From: Cerina litoralis
Lineage (GTDB): Bacteria > Bacteroidota > Bacteroidia > Flavobacteriales > Flavobacteriaceae
Assembly (NCBI GenBank): GCA_022008415.1
Contig: JAIRBC010000029.1
Span: 1-55,036, forward strand
Length of the DNA stretch: 55,036 nt
Direction of reading: 5' to 3'
Within the stretch, counting starts at the first letter, position 1; each line of letters begins with the position of its first letter. Positions 1 through 9,346 of the stretch are shown here, piece by piece. The position numbers and the translations under genes are program-made. The notes beneath the pieces were generated by a model. It saw only the letters and a program-made list of their open reading frames with translations, was not told the DNA's origin and did not search any database.

Positions 1-1
1 G

Positions 2-130
2 AGAATGGATTCAGGACAGTTCTTGGTCATGGACTATGACAGGCCAAAAGAGGGCAATGACTTCAAGGATATTGAAATCCAGGAAACCCGTATGGTGGAG
101 ACCGAATATGATAAGACAGGTGCCCCTTGA
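2..130 (+). CDS. 3' end of an unidentified protein
   Basis: An open frame runs from the window edge to a TGA at 128-130, giving 42 C-terminal residues rich in Asp, Glu and Lys (ending YDKTGAP). I do not recognise the family. A strong intrinsic terminator begins 24 nt after the stop, which supports this as the true end of a real gene. The start lies outside the window. Confidence 0.55.
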   Translation, partial: RMDSGQFLVMDYDRPKEGNDFKDIEIQETRMVETEYDKTGAP

Positions 131-153
131 TTAGAAATGCTGTTTGTTTTTAT

Positions 154-183
154 AAAGAGGTGATTTAGGCACCTCTTTTTTTT
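154..183 (+). terminator. Rho-independent terminator
   Basis: Perfect 9-bp stem AAAGAGGTG / CACCTCTTT with a 7-nt loop, followed by a run of T. It closes the partial gene ending at 130. The rest of the 131-425 gap shows nothing else I can support. Confidence 0.85.
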
Positions 184-425
184 GTTTTATGCCGGTTGGG
201 GTACCTTCTAATAATATATTAACCATATATCCCGAATTTTAGATAAAAGCTTCATAGATTGTCAAAAACATATAGGTTTTCAATAAGATACTATGTGATT
301 TTGATCGAGAAAGAGGATAAATTTGACGGGTTCTTTTGCGATATTGTAGAATCCACTACGATTGCCTTTTGAACACCAGGGCATATAGTAAAAAGATTAA
401 ATCACTTCTTTCAAAAAAACGAATC

Positions 426-2021
426 ATGAATAAAATATTTTTTATCCTTTTTTTTGTGGCGTCCCATTTAATATCCAACGAATGTCTCGCCCAAACTATT
501 CCTACAAATAAGCCAAAAATAATAGTGGGACTTATGGTGGATCAGATGCGATGGGATTATTTATACAAGTACCAAGATAGGTATGGGGATGGCGGATTTA
601 AGCGGCTTCTCAATCAAGGTTTCAGTTGCGAAAACACCATGATCAGGCATGCGCCAACGGTTACGGCGTGCGGTCATGCTTCCGTCTATACGGGCTCGGT
701 GCCCGCAATAAATGGGATCATTGAGAACTCGTGGTACGATCGCTCCTGGGGACGGGAAATATCTAACGTAGAGGATACAACCGTAACAGGGGTAGGGGGA
801 AATGCCAAGCAGAACAGATCGCCCCGTAATCTTCTAACCACTACTATTGGGGATGAACTGCGAATCGCTACCAATTATCAAAGCAAAGTGGTCGGGATCT
901 CCATAAAAGATAGGGGAGCCATCCTGCCTGGAGGACATACGGCCAATGCCGCTTTTTGGGAAGGCTCTGGGAAATTTACCACCAGCACTTATTATATGGA
1001 CGCGTTGCCCGATTGGGTAAAGGAGTTTAACAATAGGGACTGGGATAAGATATTGATGCCGAACGGCTGGCACACCTTGTACCCTATCGACACTTATATA
1101 TTGAGCGATAAGGACGATAAGGATTATGAAACAGTATTTAGCGGTGAAGAAAAGCCTGTTTTTCCCCATAAAGCTCCCATTAGCAGAACTCCGTTTGGAA
1201 ATACCTGGACCCTGGAATTTGCTAAAGTGGCCATTGAAGGGTATAAGTTGGGCCAAGGTAACTTTACCGACCTACTAGCTGTCAGCCTTTCCAGTCCGGA
1301 TAAAATTGGCCACGCCTATGGGCCTAATTCAATTGAAGTGGAAGATAACTACCTTAGGTTGGATAAGGATTTGGAAGATCTTTTTAACTATTTGGACAAA
1401 CGCTTCGGCAAGAACGGTTACCTTTTTTTTATAACGGCAGATCATGGAGCTGATCACTCACCGGGATATTTGGAGGAAAATAGGATCCCCACTGGTGTTC
1501 TTACGGGTGAGGTTTTCAAAGGCCTGGACCAGGAATTGACAAAAAAGTTTGGGACCTCTGGCATTATACTGGCCAAGAGCGGCTATCAACTCTATTTGGA
1601 TTATGACGTACTCTCTAAAATAGGAGTCGATAAAATTACTGCTGCCAATTATATTATTGACCGGCTAAAGCAGGTTCCTGGTATCGAAACGGCATTTTTG
1701 ACCGAGGCTCTCGCTTCTGCAACCTACCCAGAACCTGTTAAGACCATGTTGATCAACGGGTACAACCCAAAACGAAGTGGTGATATTGTAATCGTTAAAT
1801 CTGCCGGTTGGAAAGGCGGCTCTCGGATAGGGGCCACCCATGGCGATTGGAATCCGTACGACGCACATATACCGCTGGTGTGGATGGGAACTGGAATACG
1901 TCCAGGTAAGACCCACAGGTCGGTAGGGATGACCGATATTGCGCCAACTCTTGCAGCTTTATTGAATATTCAACAACCCAGCGGGTGTATAGGACAGGTG
2001 ATCACCGAAATTACCGATTAA
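426..2021 (+). CDS. PafA-type alkaline phosphatase (phosphate monoesterase)
   Basis: A secreted alkaline-phosphatase-superfamily enzyme that releases phosphate from organic monoesters in the periplasm. I chose the ATG at 426 because it opens directly onto a signal peptide (residues 1-23, ending CLAQ); 531 residues matches the length of PafA. Visible PafA signatures are the metal Asp39 in VDQMRWD, nucleophile Thr80 in PTVTACGH, Asn in ENSWYD, the SIKDR Lys/Arg pair typical of PafA monoesterases, DKIGHAYG, TADHGADH and the late metal His in ATHGDW. It stands alone between a terminator and a convergent minus-strand block. A frame open upstream to 336 carries no signal-like residues. No Pho-box-like element was recognised. 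Family assignment is firm; the physiological substrate is inference. Confidence 0.9.
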   Translation: MNKIFFILFFVASHLISNECLAQTIPTNKPKIIVGLMVDQMRWDYLYKYQDRYGDGGFKRLLNQGFSCENTMIRHAPTVTACGHASVYTGSVPAINGIIENSWYDRSWGREISNVEDTTVTGVGGNAKQNRSPRNLLTTTIGDELRIATNYQSKVVGISIKDRGAILPGGHTANAAFWEGSGKFTTSTYYMDALPDWVKEFNNRDWDKILMPNGWHTLYPIDTYILSDKDDKDYETVFSGEEKPVFPHKAPISRTPFGNTWTLEFAKVAIEGYKLGQGNFTDLLAVSLSSPDKIGHAYGPNSIEVEDNYLRLDKDLEDLFNYLDKRFGKNGYLFFITADHGADHSPGYLEENRIPTGVLTGEVFKGLDQELTKKFGTSGIILAKSGYQLYLDYDVLSKIGVDKITAANYIIDRLKQVPGIETAFLTEALASATYPEPVKTMLINGYNPKRSGDIVIVKSAGWKGGSRIGATHGDWNPYDAHIPLVWMGTGIRPGKTHRSVGMTDIAPTLAALLNIQQPSGCIGQVITEITD

Positions 2022-2134
2022 TTTGCTCCTTGTTTAAAGCGTCTTTTTTTGAGGATTCTATTAGCCTTTTCGCCCTATAGACTAACGGATAGGGGTGCGA
2101 GGTTTCACACAAGGCGGAAATATATAAGAAATAA

Positions 2135-2824
2135 CTAATTTTTTTTGGCAGCGCCAATCGGGATATTTGCTTTAAGAAACAAAGAATTGTTTTTAGTGCC
2201 CTGTCTATCCTTGTAAACATCAATAAAACCATAATAATACTTAATTCCTATGGTCATGCCCTTGCCCTTGAGGAGTTGGTAGCCCAGACCACCAACTGCC
2301 CCAACATCGAAGCGATTGATCAAATCCCGATTGTACTGGCGGATACGTGCCTCCTTGCCTTCCACGTCGGAATTGTACTCCACCCAAGCTTTATGAACGA
2401 GTCCAAATTGAGGGCCTGCTTCAAGATAGAAATGGTTTTTTAGTTTATACTTGGCAAGGGCCGGTACAATAAAATAGGTCATCACCTGGCTATAATCCCC
2501 AGCATCCGAGTACACATCTGCCTGAAGAAAATTTAGATCGGAATCGGATAACTTATCCGTTCCCAGTTTTGATTTAACCAAAACACCAGTATACAAATAC
2601 CATGGATCATCAATACGGATATCAAAATAGAAGCCGATATTAAAGCTTGACATACTGTTATTGGATTCCATTCCAGCGATGTGGGAGAAATTCACTCCAC
2701 CCTCTAGGCCAAATTCCATTCCCGGAGAATTTAGTTTATCACCAAATATCAGGGATATTAGGACCTGTGAATTGACATAAGAGCTGGAAAATATAAAAAT
2801 AAGTGCGAGTAGGCATTTTTTCAT
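2135..2824 (-). CDS. PorT-family outer-membrane beta-barrel protein
   Basis: A 229-residue protein with a cleavable signal peptide (about residues 1-19, ending VNSQ). Alternating hydrophobic strands rich in Gly and aromatic residues follow, with motifs such as GLEGGVNFS, LEAGPQFG and GGLGYQL, typical of the PorT/OMP_b-brl_2 eight-stranded barrels common in Bacteroidetes. No enzymatic motif is seen. It is the last gene of a minus-strand run of small envelope proteins and converges on the phosphatase. Function unknown; a structural or small-ligand barrel is likely. Confidence 0.7.
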   Translation of the reverse strand: MKKCLLALIFIFSSSYVNSQVLISLIFGDKLNSPGMEFGLEGGVNFSHIAGMESNNSMSSFNIGFYFDIRIDDPWYLYTGVLVKSKLGTDKLSDSDLNFLQADVYSDAGDYSQVMTYFIVPALAKYKLKNHFYLEAGPQFGLVHKAWVEYNSDVEGKEARIRQYNRDLINRFDVGAVGGLGYQLLKGKGMTIGIKYYYGFIDVYKDRQGTKNNSLFLKANIPIGAAKKN

Positions 2825-2846
2825 CTATTGAATGGTATTCGTTTGT

Positions 2847-3353
2847 TTATTTCACCGTATAGCCCTTTCCTTCCAAGCAGGCGGTAAATGCTTTTTTGTA
2901 ATTATCCATATAGGCTTTTTCTTGCGCGGCGGCAGCCTGGTTGTTTTGTTGCTGTTCCCTTTCATCACCTACTACCTTGGCCCGTCTTCCCCTTAATCCT
3001 CCGAGCACGGCACCGATGGCGGCACCTTCCCCTGCATTACCTGCAATAGCACCTATGGCGGCACCCGCAGCTGCTCCACCGGCTGCCCCTACTACGGCTG
3101 TTCCATCAACAGATTTGTCAACCTGTGCTGCCTGTACCTTCGTGGGATTCATGGGGTCTACACCGGTTTGCTCCTGTGCCCATTTATAACAGGCAGCTTC
3201 ATCGGTATCTTGTGTGGCTTGGCTTTGCTGTTTGGAAGGAAAAACGTACAGCCCAAGGCTAGACGCAATGGAAGTGCTTTTCTGGGCAGTCTGTGCTTTG
3301 GCGCCATAGCCAAAAAAAATAAAGGTGGTCAGTGTAAATAGTATTCTTTTCAT
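2847..3353 (-). CDS. Glycine-zipper envelope protein
   Basis: 168 residues with an N-terminal signal peptide (ending GAKAQ). The central segment, about residues 85-122, is a long glycine zipper (repeated GxxxG with Ala: AAGGAAAGAAIGAIAG, then GAVLGGLRGRR), which in this class packs into membranes or forms small oligomers. The C-terminus (AYMDNYKKAFTACLEGKGYTVK) matches the tail often seen on YMGG-like Gly-zipper proteins, and two Cys residues flank the zipper. The antisense Ala/Pro-rich frame here is a shadow of the GC-rich zipper. It is 22 nt upstream of the PorT-like gene, so co-transcription is likely. Confidence 0.7.
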   Translation of the reverse strand: MKRILFTLTTFIFFGYGAKAQTAQKSTSIASSLGLYVFPSKQQSQATQDTDEAACYKWAQEQTGVDPMNPTKVQAAQVDKSVDGTAVVGAAGGAAAGAAIGAIAGNAGEGAAIGAVLGGLRGRRAKVVGDEREQQQNNQAAAAQEKAYMDNYKKAFTACLEGKGYTVK

Positions 3354-3372
3354 GTTTGTACGCGTTAATATT

Positions 3373-3873
3373 TTATAAGTTGTTTGGGTTTATAAATACA
3401 TAGCCCAATTGTTCCAGGGCATCGGCTTCGTTGTAGAATGTATAACTTTTTACGATTTTGCCATTTACAATTTGATAAATGGAATTGGCCCAGATATTCA
3501 CGGAGCCCCCGTCGTCCTTGTATGTGATATGAAGTTCGGCCCAATTGGATATCCAATCCCCCTGGTTGTCCCCGGAGGTAATCGTGAGAGCCGCATTTCT
3601 AGAGCGGGAGTACTCTATTTTATCGTACAGGTTCTCTACGTTGTACTTCCAGTTTTCTATGGCCTCGGTCTTACCGATAGAATCTCCATAGGATGGCCCA
3701 AGGCCGAGGTATTTGTCGTCCAGTACGGAATCCATTGTATCATAATCCAGGTTCTCGACGGCCTTGATATAGTTTTGGATCAAAGCGAGGTTTTCTTCGG
3801 AATGGTCGTTTACAGAGGTGCAGCTACTTATCACAAAAGGCAATAACAATAGTGGGAAAATTAGTTTTTTCAT
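3373..3873 (-). CDS. NTF2/SnoaL-like lipoprotein
   Basis: 166 residues beginning with a type II signal peptide; the lipobox is VISSC (Cys17). The mature part reads as an NTF2-like cone fold: an opening helix (LIQNYIKAVENLDYDTMDSVLDDKYLG), a middle IENWKYNVENL, and strands ending HITYKDDGGSVNIW and YQIVNGKIVKSYTFYNEADALEQLGY. Such SnoaL-like domains bind small hydrophobic molecules or are inactive carriers. It is 19 nt upstream of the Gly-zipper gene, so it is probably the first gene of a three-gene unit (3873 to 2135). Confidence 0.7.
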   Translation of the reverse strand: MKKLIFPLLLLPFVISSCTSVNDHSEENLALIQNYIKAVENLDYDTMDSVLDDKYLGLGPSYGDSIGKTEAIENWKYNVENLYDKIEYSRSRNAALTITSGDNQGDWISNWAELHITYKDDGGSVNIWANSIYQIVNGKIVKSYTFYNEADALEQLGYVFINPNNL

Positions 3874-4052
3874 TTTTTAAAATTAATAGGGTTTAGTATT
3901 CTAACTCACTTAAATTCTTTAGCCAATTTGAAAAGTTTTAATGGGTTCCTAGTTTAATTTGCATTTCTTTAAGATACCTGTGGGAAAACTTAAAGAAACC
4001 CCAATTAGAGCTTATAAATGCGGTGCTGTACAAACCAATATATTCAAAATTG

Positions 4053-4066
4053 TATACGATCGTATA
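4053..4066. promoter_or_regulatory. 14-bp perfect palindrome in a 290-bp gap
   Basis: TATACGATCGTATA is self-complementary over 14 bp and lies in the gene-free stretch 3874-4163, upstream of the minus-strand lipoprotein gene that starts at 3873. It could be an operator for that unit, but no partner site was found in the window. The rest of the gap shows nothing else I can support. Confidence 0.3.
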
Positions 4067-4163
4067 GGATAACTTAGAAAACATTTTCCCAAAGCGGTAG
4101 GTCCCAAAGCACGGCCGTATGGCGTAAATCTACAATAATAATGAATAGGCCATCTATTTTTAT

Positions 4164-4931
4164 TTACAAATTGAAGCCAAGCCTTATTACCGGGCCCGAG
4201 GTATTCACATCGTACATAAAACGATTTTCACCGGAGCCTTTGCTGTAGTCCATACTGATGATGCGGTAACCACCGCTCAGTTGGAATAGTTGGGAAAACC
4301 GGTATCCTACATAGGCTTGTATTTGCCAAGCAAAATCGGAGCCCACACCAAACCCGCCAATATCACCGCGAAATTGATACAACAATTTGTCGCCCGAAGG
4401 ATTTTTGATCCGGGCAATGATAATGGGGTCGAACCAAGTTGCCTGCGAGCTTTTGTTCCGAACCGAAACGCCGTTTGGTGCATCAATAGTAAGTCTTGCC
4501 CCGGCGCTAAGGGTATTAATACGACCGCCCACGCCCACATCCAACCAGGGCAAGAGCCTTCTAAAGCCACTTATCTCCCAAGCAAACTGTTTTGCATGCA
4601 AAGATCCGTCAGCGATGTCTCCCCCTCTTTCCGCATCCTGTTTTAAATTCATATAAATAATATCGTTGCCAATGGCCCAATCCTCCGTATAGGCCTCTCC
4701 ATAGAGCATGGCAGCCATTTGTAAATGGCTGAAAATGTCGCCAGGGTCGGCGTTTACGGTTATATCGGGCAAATTACCGACACCCGTATCCCCGTTCATA
4801 TAAGGTAACATTAGATAAGGTTCTATCAGGAAATTCCAAGTTTTATCCGACGTATACTGGGCGGATGAGGAGGTCGCTATCAAACAAAACAAAATCATCA
4901 AGCAGATTAAACGGGATAATTGTGTGTACAT
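4164..4931 (-). CDS. Outer-membrane protein next to arylsulfatase
   Basis: 255 residues from the ATG at 4931; a TTG nine bases upstream is a weaker alternative. A signal peptide ends near TSSSAQ. The rest has beta-barrel character: a C-terminal strand ending in an aromatic-rich GPVIRLGFNL, repeated GYR/GGR turns and amphipathic strands. I do not recognise a named family. It lies 99 nt downstream of the arylsulfatase gene on the same strand, so a role as a pore or surface partner for a sulfated substrate is inference from neighbourhood only. Confidence 0.6.
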   Translation of the reverse strand: MYTQLSRLICLMILFCLIATSSSAQYTSDKTWNFLIEPYLMLPYMNGDTGVGNLPDITVNADPGDIFSHLQMAAMLYGEAYTEDWAIGNDIIYMNLKQDAERGGDIADGSLHAKQFAWEISGFRRLLPWLDVGVGGRINTLSAGARLTIDAPNGVSVRNKSSQATWFDPIIIARIKNPSGDKLLYQFRGDIGGFGVGSDFAWQIQAYVGYRFSQLFQLSGGYRIISMDYSKGSGENRFMYDVNTSGPVIRLGFNL

Positions 4932-5030
4932 AGTGTTCAAAAATTTAAATTAAACAGTTTTCAGATCTTTAACACGGCTTCCCCAATAACAAAAAGGTTA
5001 AGGGGGAAGCCATGTGACAAAAGAATTTGA

Positions 5031-7409
5031 TTATTTTTTGGGATACCATACCTTAGACGTTCCTAGAGTTCCGTTAAACTCGAATGGCGCTTGATCATAA
5101 TAATCAATAGATACGGGGGAACCCAGATCGCTGCCAAAATCGAGACAATCGTTTGCCGTAAATACCAATGGTGCGGTAATTGGAACCCTTCCTTTCGCTA
5201 CCTCTTTTCCGTTTACTTTAAGAGTTATGTCCATCGGAGACCCTGGCTTTGGGGCCACCAACCTGGAAACAACTTCTACAAGGACCTTTCCGGTCGGTAA
5301 TTTTGTTTTGGCCTTGATATGGGTACGATCAATTTCAAAAAGGTTGTACTCATAGGACAGATATCCGTCTTTTACATAGCAAGACAGACCACCGGAAAAG
5401 CCACCAAGCGCATAAAGTACGCCATTGGCATTTTCTGGAACGGTTATTTCCATGCTCACATCATTGTCAAACTTGCCCAACTTTGGTGCCGTAAATTCGG
5501 GCATGCGCTCAATTCGTCCACTAAAGGTCCAATCCGTGTAAGGAGTGGCGGGTGCATCTTCCGGATGGTAAATTACGGACCACAATCCTCCACCGATAGG
5601 GAGATTCTTGTATTTGGCAGATTCTACCAAGAACATATTCTTCATCTCGGCCAGCTTCTTTGGATTCTTTTTGGCCAAATCGTTTGCCTGGCTCCAATCT
5701 TCATCAATGTTGTATAATTCCCAGGTATCGTCTTCGGGATTCCACGTTGCCGCGCCGGCCGGGAGACCCGGAACCCAGGGATTTCGGAGACCAAAGGCCG
5801 AGGCAAACCAGCCGTCGTAGTAGAGTCCACGGCTGCCCATAATATCAAAAAACTGCATTTTACGGGTGCCTGCGGCTTTTGGGTCGTCAAAAGTATAATC
5901 CATGCTTACCCCGTCGATCGAATCTTGGGGAAAACCATTCACCTCTTTAGGCTCTTCAATACCCACTACTTCATAAATGGTCGGTAAAATATCGATTACG
6001 TGGTGAAACTGTGGCCGTGGCGTATTGTCGTGCTTAATTTTTTTTGGCCAGGACACTGCCATGGGCTGGCGGGTACCACCGAAGTGTGCCGCGATTAATT
6101 TCGTTGATTTGTAGGGTGTGGAGCCTGCCCAAGCCCAACCGGCATTGTACATATTGTCCGTTTTTGGAGATCCCAATACATCCAAACCGCCCAGTTTATC
6201 CAAGGCGTCGATATGTTGTTGAATGGTGGTTGGGATGCCGTTTTGGGCTAACAATTCACTAATACTACCGTTCTGGCCTTCGGCCGAGGAGCCGTTATCG
6301 CCCCAGATATAGAAAATAAGGGTATTGTCCAGTTTCCCTTCTTTTTCTATTTCATCGATAAGCAACCCGACGTTGTGATCGGTATGTTCGGCAAATCCGG
6401 CAAAGACTTCCATCAATCTACTTTGGAACGCCCGTTCGGATTTTGGAATTTCATCCCAGCCCGCCATCGTTTTATTGCGCTCGGTAAGCTCAGCGTCCTG
6501 TGGAATCCACCCTAGTTTCTTTTGTCTTTTAAAGGCTCTTTTGCGGTACTTGTCCCAACCATCATCAAATTTGCCTTTGTACTTATCGGCCCATTCTTTG
6601 GCAACCTGATGAGGGCCGTGTACCGCACCGGGTGCCCAGTACATAAGGAAAGGTTTGTCCGGGGAAAAAGCCTGTTGTTCCCTTAACCAACGTATGGCAT
6701 CTTCGGTAATATCCTCGGTAAGGTGGTAATAATCGTGGCCTTGAGTGGTTTCAGGATGTTCTACAACGGTTGTATTGCGAACCATATGGGGTTCGTATTG
6801 TGATGCCTCACCGGCAAGAAATCCGTAAAAATATTCAAAGCCATAGCCGGTAGGCCAATAGTCAAAAGGTCCTTTGGAAGTTGTTAACTCTGCAGGCGTA
6901 TTATGCCATTTTCCAAAAGCGCTGGTGTTGTAGCCATAAGCTTTCAACACTTCGGCAACGGTCGCGGAAGTTTTTGGAATGGTACCGCTAAACCCGTCCC
7001 AATCATTGGCGAGTTCGGCAATCTGTCCGTTTCCTACAACGGTGTGGTTTCTTCCCGTGAGAATCGAGGCCCTCGTTGGGGAGCACATGGCCGTAGAGTG
7101 AAATCGATTATAGGAAATACCCAAGTTGGCAACACGGCTTAAATTTGGCGTATTTATTTCGCCGCCATAGGTAGAAGGTGTAGCAGGGCCCGCATCATCG
7201 ATAAGGATAATAAGAATGTTTGGAGCGTCTTTGGGGAGACGATCGGGATCCACTCTTTTGTGATATGTAGAGGTCTGCATGGTGAGTCCGGCCTCACTCG
7301 CAGATGGCGTGGGCGGAAAGGGCAGCACGTCCTGGGCTTGAACGGGATCCGCCTTTCCAAACAGGAAAATAAGCGCGGGAACAACTAAATTGATGGGCCT
7401 GAATTTCAT
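5031..7409 (-). CDS. Arylsulfatase (formylglycine sulfatase)
   Basis: A secreted sulfatase hydrolysing sulfate esters. Residues 1-26 form a signal peptide (ending VQAQ). The catalytic domain starts at about residue 62 with the metal-binding ILIDDAG (Asp71/Asp72). The formylglycine signature CSPTR is at residues 109-113 and continues into ASILTGR, so Cys109 should be matured to formylglycine. Later come FGKWHN and the metal pair in GDNGSS. At 792 residues it is longer than a minimal sulfatase; the extra 200 or so C-terminal residues look like a beta-sandwich (GVLYALGGFSGG, DITLKVNGKEVAKG). Its promoter carries an operator shared with the gene at 9429, suggesting control by the regulator at 7618. 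Sulfate-ester chemistry is firm; the substrate is unknown. Confidence 0.9.
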   Translation of the reverse strand: MKFRPINLVVPALIFLFGKADPVQAQDVLPFPPTPSASEAGLTMQTSTYHKRVDPDRLPKDAPNILIILIDDAGPATPSTYGGEINTPNLSRVANLGISYNRFHSTAMCSPTRASILTGRNHTVVGNGQIAELANDWDGFSGTIPKTSATVAEVLKAYGYNTSAFGKWHNTPAELTTSKGPFDYWPTGYGFEYFYGFLAGEASQYEPHMVRNTTVVEHPETTQGHDYYHLTEDITEDAIRWLREQQAFSPDKPFLMYWAPGAVHGPHQVAKEWADKYKGKFDDGWDKYRKRAFKRQKKLGWIPQDAELTERNKTMAGWDEIPKSERAFQSRLMEVFAGFAEHTDHNVGLLIDEIEKEGKLDNTLIFYIWGDNGSSAEGQNGSISELLAQNGIPTTIQQHIDALDKLGGLDVLGSPKTDNMYNAGWAWAGSTPYKSTKLIAAHFGGTRQPMAVSWPKKIKHDNTPRPQFHHVIDILPTIYEVVGIEEPKEVNGFPQDSIDGVSMDYTFDDPKAAGTRKMQFFDIMGSRGLYYDGWFASAFGLRNPWVPGLPAGAATWNPEDDTWELYNIDEDWSQANDLAKKNPKKLAEMKNMFLVESAKYKNLPIGGGLWSVIYHPEDAPATPYTDWTFSGRIERMPEFTAPKLGKFDNDVSMEITVPENANGVLYALGGFSGGLSCYVKDGYLSYEYNLFEIDRTHIKAKTKLPTGKVLVEVVSRLVAPKPGSPMDITLKVNGKEVAKGRVPITAPLVFTANDCLDFGSDLGSPVSIDYYDQAPFEFNGTLGTSKVWYPKK

Positions 7410-7441
7410 AAGATCTGTTGTTTGTGATTAAAAGGAAAGAT

Positions 7442-7495
7442 CTAAAATAATCATAGTGGCTAAAACACGTAAGTGTAATACCGTTACTTAACCGT
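7442..7495 (-). promoter_or_regulatory. Arylsulfatase promoter with operator copy 1
   Basis: The operator, read on the minus strand, is ACGGTTAAGTAACGGT (7480-7495), a palindrome with one mismatch. A -7-like box lies exactly 30 nt downstream (plus-strand CTAAAATA at 7442-7449, one mismatch to the complement of TAnnTTTG). The same operator and the same 30-nt spacing occur at 9347-9400. Outside the core, the flanks GTAAGT and TTAAA are also shared. Confidence 0.65.
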
Positions 7496-7535
7496 TAAAT
7501 GCTATGGAAAAACCGGGAAAAAAGCATACCGATCA

Positions 7536-7569
7536 TTGGAGGTTGTAGAAACGGTTTTTAGTATATTTG
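7536..7569 (+). promoter_or_regulatory. Promoter of the TolB/TPR regulator
   Basis: A perfect -7 box TATATTTG at 7562-7569 with TTG triplets about 16 and 23 nt upstream as candidate -33 elements. The TTG at 7567 that could open the reading frame lies inside this box, so translation must start later, at the ATG at 7618. Confidence 0.55.
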
Positions 7570-7617
7570 TTAAATAAGACAAGGAAACGATTAAAGTTGT
7601 TATTAAACCAACCGCCA

Positions 7618-9249
7618 ATGCCGTCCGAGCTAATCAAAACGTTATCACATTCTAAAAAGGAGATCCGAGATGAAATGAACCGGATCCTCTCTAGTAATTT
7701 GTTTTCCCGATCTTCGGTACTATCCAATTTTTTAAAGTTCGTGGTCGATGAAACTTTGGAGGGCCGTACCGAAGAATTAAAGGAATATACAATAGCGGTG
7801 AATGCGTTGGGAAAATCTGCCGATTTCAATCCGCAAGTAGATGCTATCGTTAGGATCCATGCCGGTAGGCTTAGGCGTTTGTTGAACGAATATTATACCG
7901 GTCCCGGCAAAACAGACCTTATAAAGATCGAGGTAGTGAAGGGCACCTATGTTCCTGTTTTTCGAACCCATTTGATCAATAAATCAAACGGGATTACGGC
8001 GGAAAAGAACAAAACTATACAATATTCCCGTTCAAAGCTTACCCTTGCCGTGCTTCCCTTTCGCAACTTGTGCCCAGAGAATGAGTTTCAATTCTTTGTG
8101 GACGGATTTGGAGAGGAACTTACCCGTTTATTCAGTCTCAGTCAGGACGTTTCCGTGGTTGCCCATCATTCTACACGTAAGTACGCCGTCAACCCGGATG
8201 ATATTCGTGTCATTGGCACCGAATTGGGCGTTCATTACATGATAAGTGGTTCTGTAAAGCGTACCGCTAAAGAAATTAGGGTAAATGTGGAATTGGTGGA
8301 AACAATGAACGGGATCCAAATCTGGTCCCAAACCTACAATAATTTACTGAATATTGATAACCTCATAAACATACAAGATCAAATTATAGAAAACGTATGT
8401 TCCTTGTTGGGTGGCTACTATGGATTTATCGTTCGCAAAAGTGCTGTGGCCCATCGCAAGAACCCACCAAGTATGGTTTCTTTCGATGCTGCTCTTTGGA
8501 ATTATTATTTCCATATGAACTTTTCACAAGAATCCTATTTAAAAACCCGGCAGGCCCTGGAAGAGGCGTTACGGCATGACCCCAATTATGCCCAAGGGTT
8601 GGCGATGCTTGCCGAGCTGACCCTTAGTGCCTATTCACTTGGTTATCCTACGGCAGAAAATCCTGTGAATGAAGGTTATAAACTGGCCAAAAAAGCGATC
8701 AGAATAGATCCAGAATGTCAACATGCCTATCAGGAATATGCCTGGGCCAACATTTATTTGAAGAGAAGAGAGGAGGCGCTTAGCGCAATGGACAGATGCT
8801 TGGCTATAAACCCTGCTTCGGTTTCTACCATGGGGACTATTGGGTTTGGGATGGCATGTGCCGGTGAATATAAGCGAGCCCATGTATTGCTTACCCAATC
8901 CTTAAACCTTAACCCCCATTGCCCCTGGTGGTTTTATCTGGGTTTTTTCTTGGTACATTACAACAACAAGCAATACAAGAAAGCCCTTGAGTATGCCAAT
9001 AAAATAGAAACTTTGGATGTGTTCTTGGATCCGTTGACCAAAGCTGCCGCCATGGCGCAATTGGGCATGACGGATGAGGCTCGTGCCGATGTAAAAAAGT
9101 TGACCAAAAATTTCCCACAGATAGCGGATAATTTAAAAACGTCCCTGAGCACGTTTCTGCTGGACAATTCTTTGGTCGATGAAATTGTTAAGGGGTTTAA
9201 TAGAATTGGCGCTAGTTGTCTTATGGTATTTCTTTCTTTAATTGAGTAA
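7618..9249 (+). CDS. Winged-helix / TolB-like / TPR transcriptional regulator
   Basis: 543 residues from the ATG at 7618. Residues about 10-120 match the N-terminal module found on many TolB/TPR regulators (SNFLKFVVDETLEGR, LKEYTIAVNALGK, DAIVRIHAGRLRRLLNEYY, then IEVVKGTYVPVF), presumed to bind DNA. Residues about 130-250 are a TolB/FlgO-like alpha-beta domain (LAVLPFRN, GSVKRTAKEIRVNVELV, IWSQTYN). The remainder is helical TPR repeats (for example AMDRCLAINPASVSTMGTIG). No membrane segment is present. It sits between two divergently facing promoters with near-identical palindromes, which I take as its operators. Whether it activates or represses, and its ligand, cannot be read from the sequence. 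Confidence 0.7.
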   Translation: MPSELIKTLSHSKKEIRDEMNRILSSNLFSRSSVLSNFLKFVVDETLEGRTEELKEYTIAVNALGKSADFNPQVDAIVRIHAGRLRRLLNEYYTGPGKTDLIKIEVVKGTYVPVFRTHLINKSNGITAEKNKTIQYSRSKLTLAVLPFRNLCPENEFQFFVDGFGEELTRLFSLSQDVSVVAHHSTRKYAVNPDDIRVIGTELGVHYMISGSVKRTAKEIRVNVELVETMNGIQIWSQTYNNLLNIDNLINIQDQIIENVCSLLGGYYGFIVRKSAVAHRKNPPSMVSFDAALWNYYFHMNFSQESYLKTRQALEEALRHDPNYAQGLAMLAELTLSAYSLGYPTAENPVNEGYKLAKKAIRIDPECQHAYQEYAWANIYLKRREEALSAMDRCLAINPASVSTMGTIGFGMACAGEYKRAHVLLTQSLNLNPHCPWWFYLGFFLVHYNNKQYKKALEYANKIETLDVFLDPLTKAAAMAQLGMTDEARADVKKLTKNFPQIADNLKTSLSTFLLDNSLVDEIVKGFNRIGASCLMVFLSLIE

Positions 9250-9346
9250 TTGGATTATTCTTGTTTAATTTAATTTTTATGCGGTTTAAATAGCTTCCCG
9301 GTAACCTGAAAAAAGCGTAGAAAGGATAATCGACAACTAGCCTTTA

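Noticed and set aside
336-425. Longer N-terminus for the alkaline phosphatase
   Set aside because: The extra 30 residues are basic and not signal-like; the ATG at 426 opens directly on a clear signal peptide.
2941-3189. Ala/Pro-rich plus-strand ORF
   Set aside because: Antisense shadow of the glycine zipper; composition explained by the GC-rich repeat on the other strand.
7567-7617. TTG start for the TolB/TPR regulator
   Set aside because: It overlaps the -7 box TATATTTG; the ATG at 7618 is a normal start downstream.
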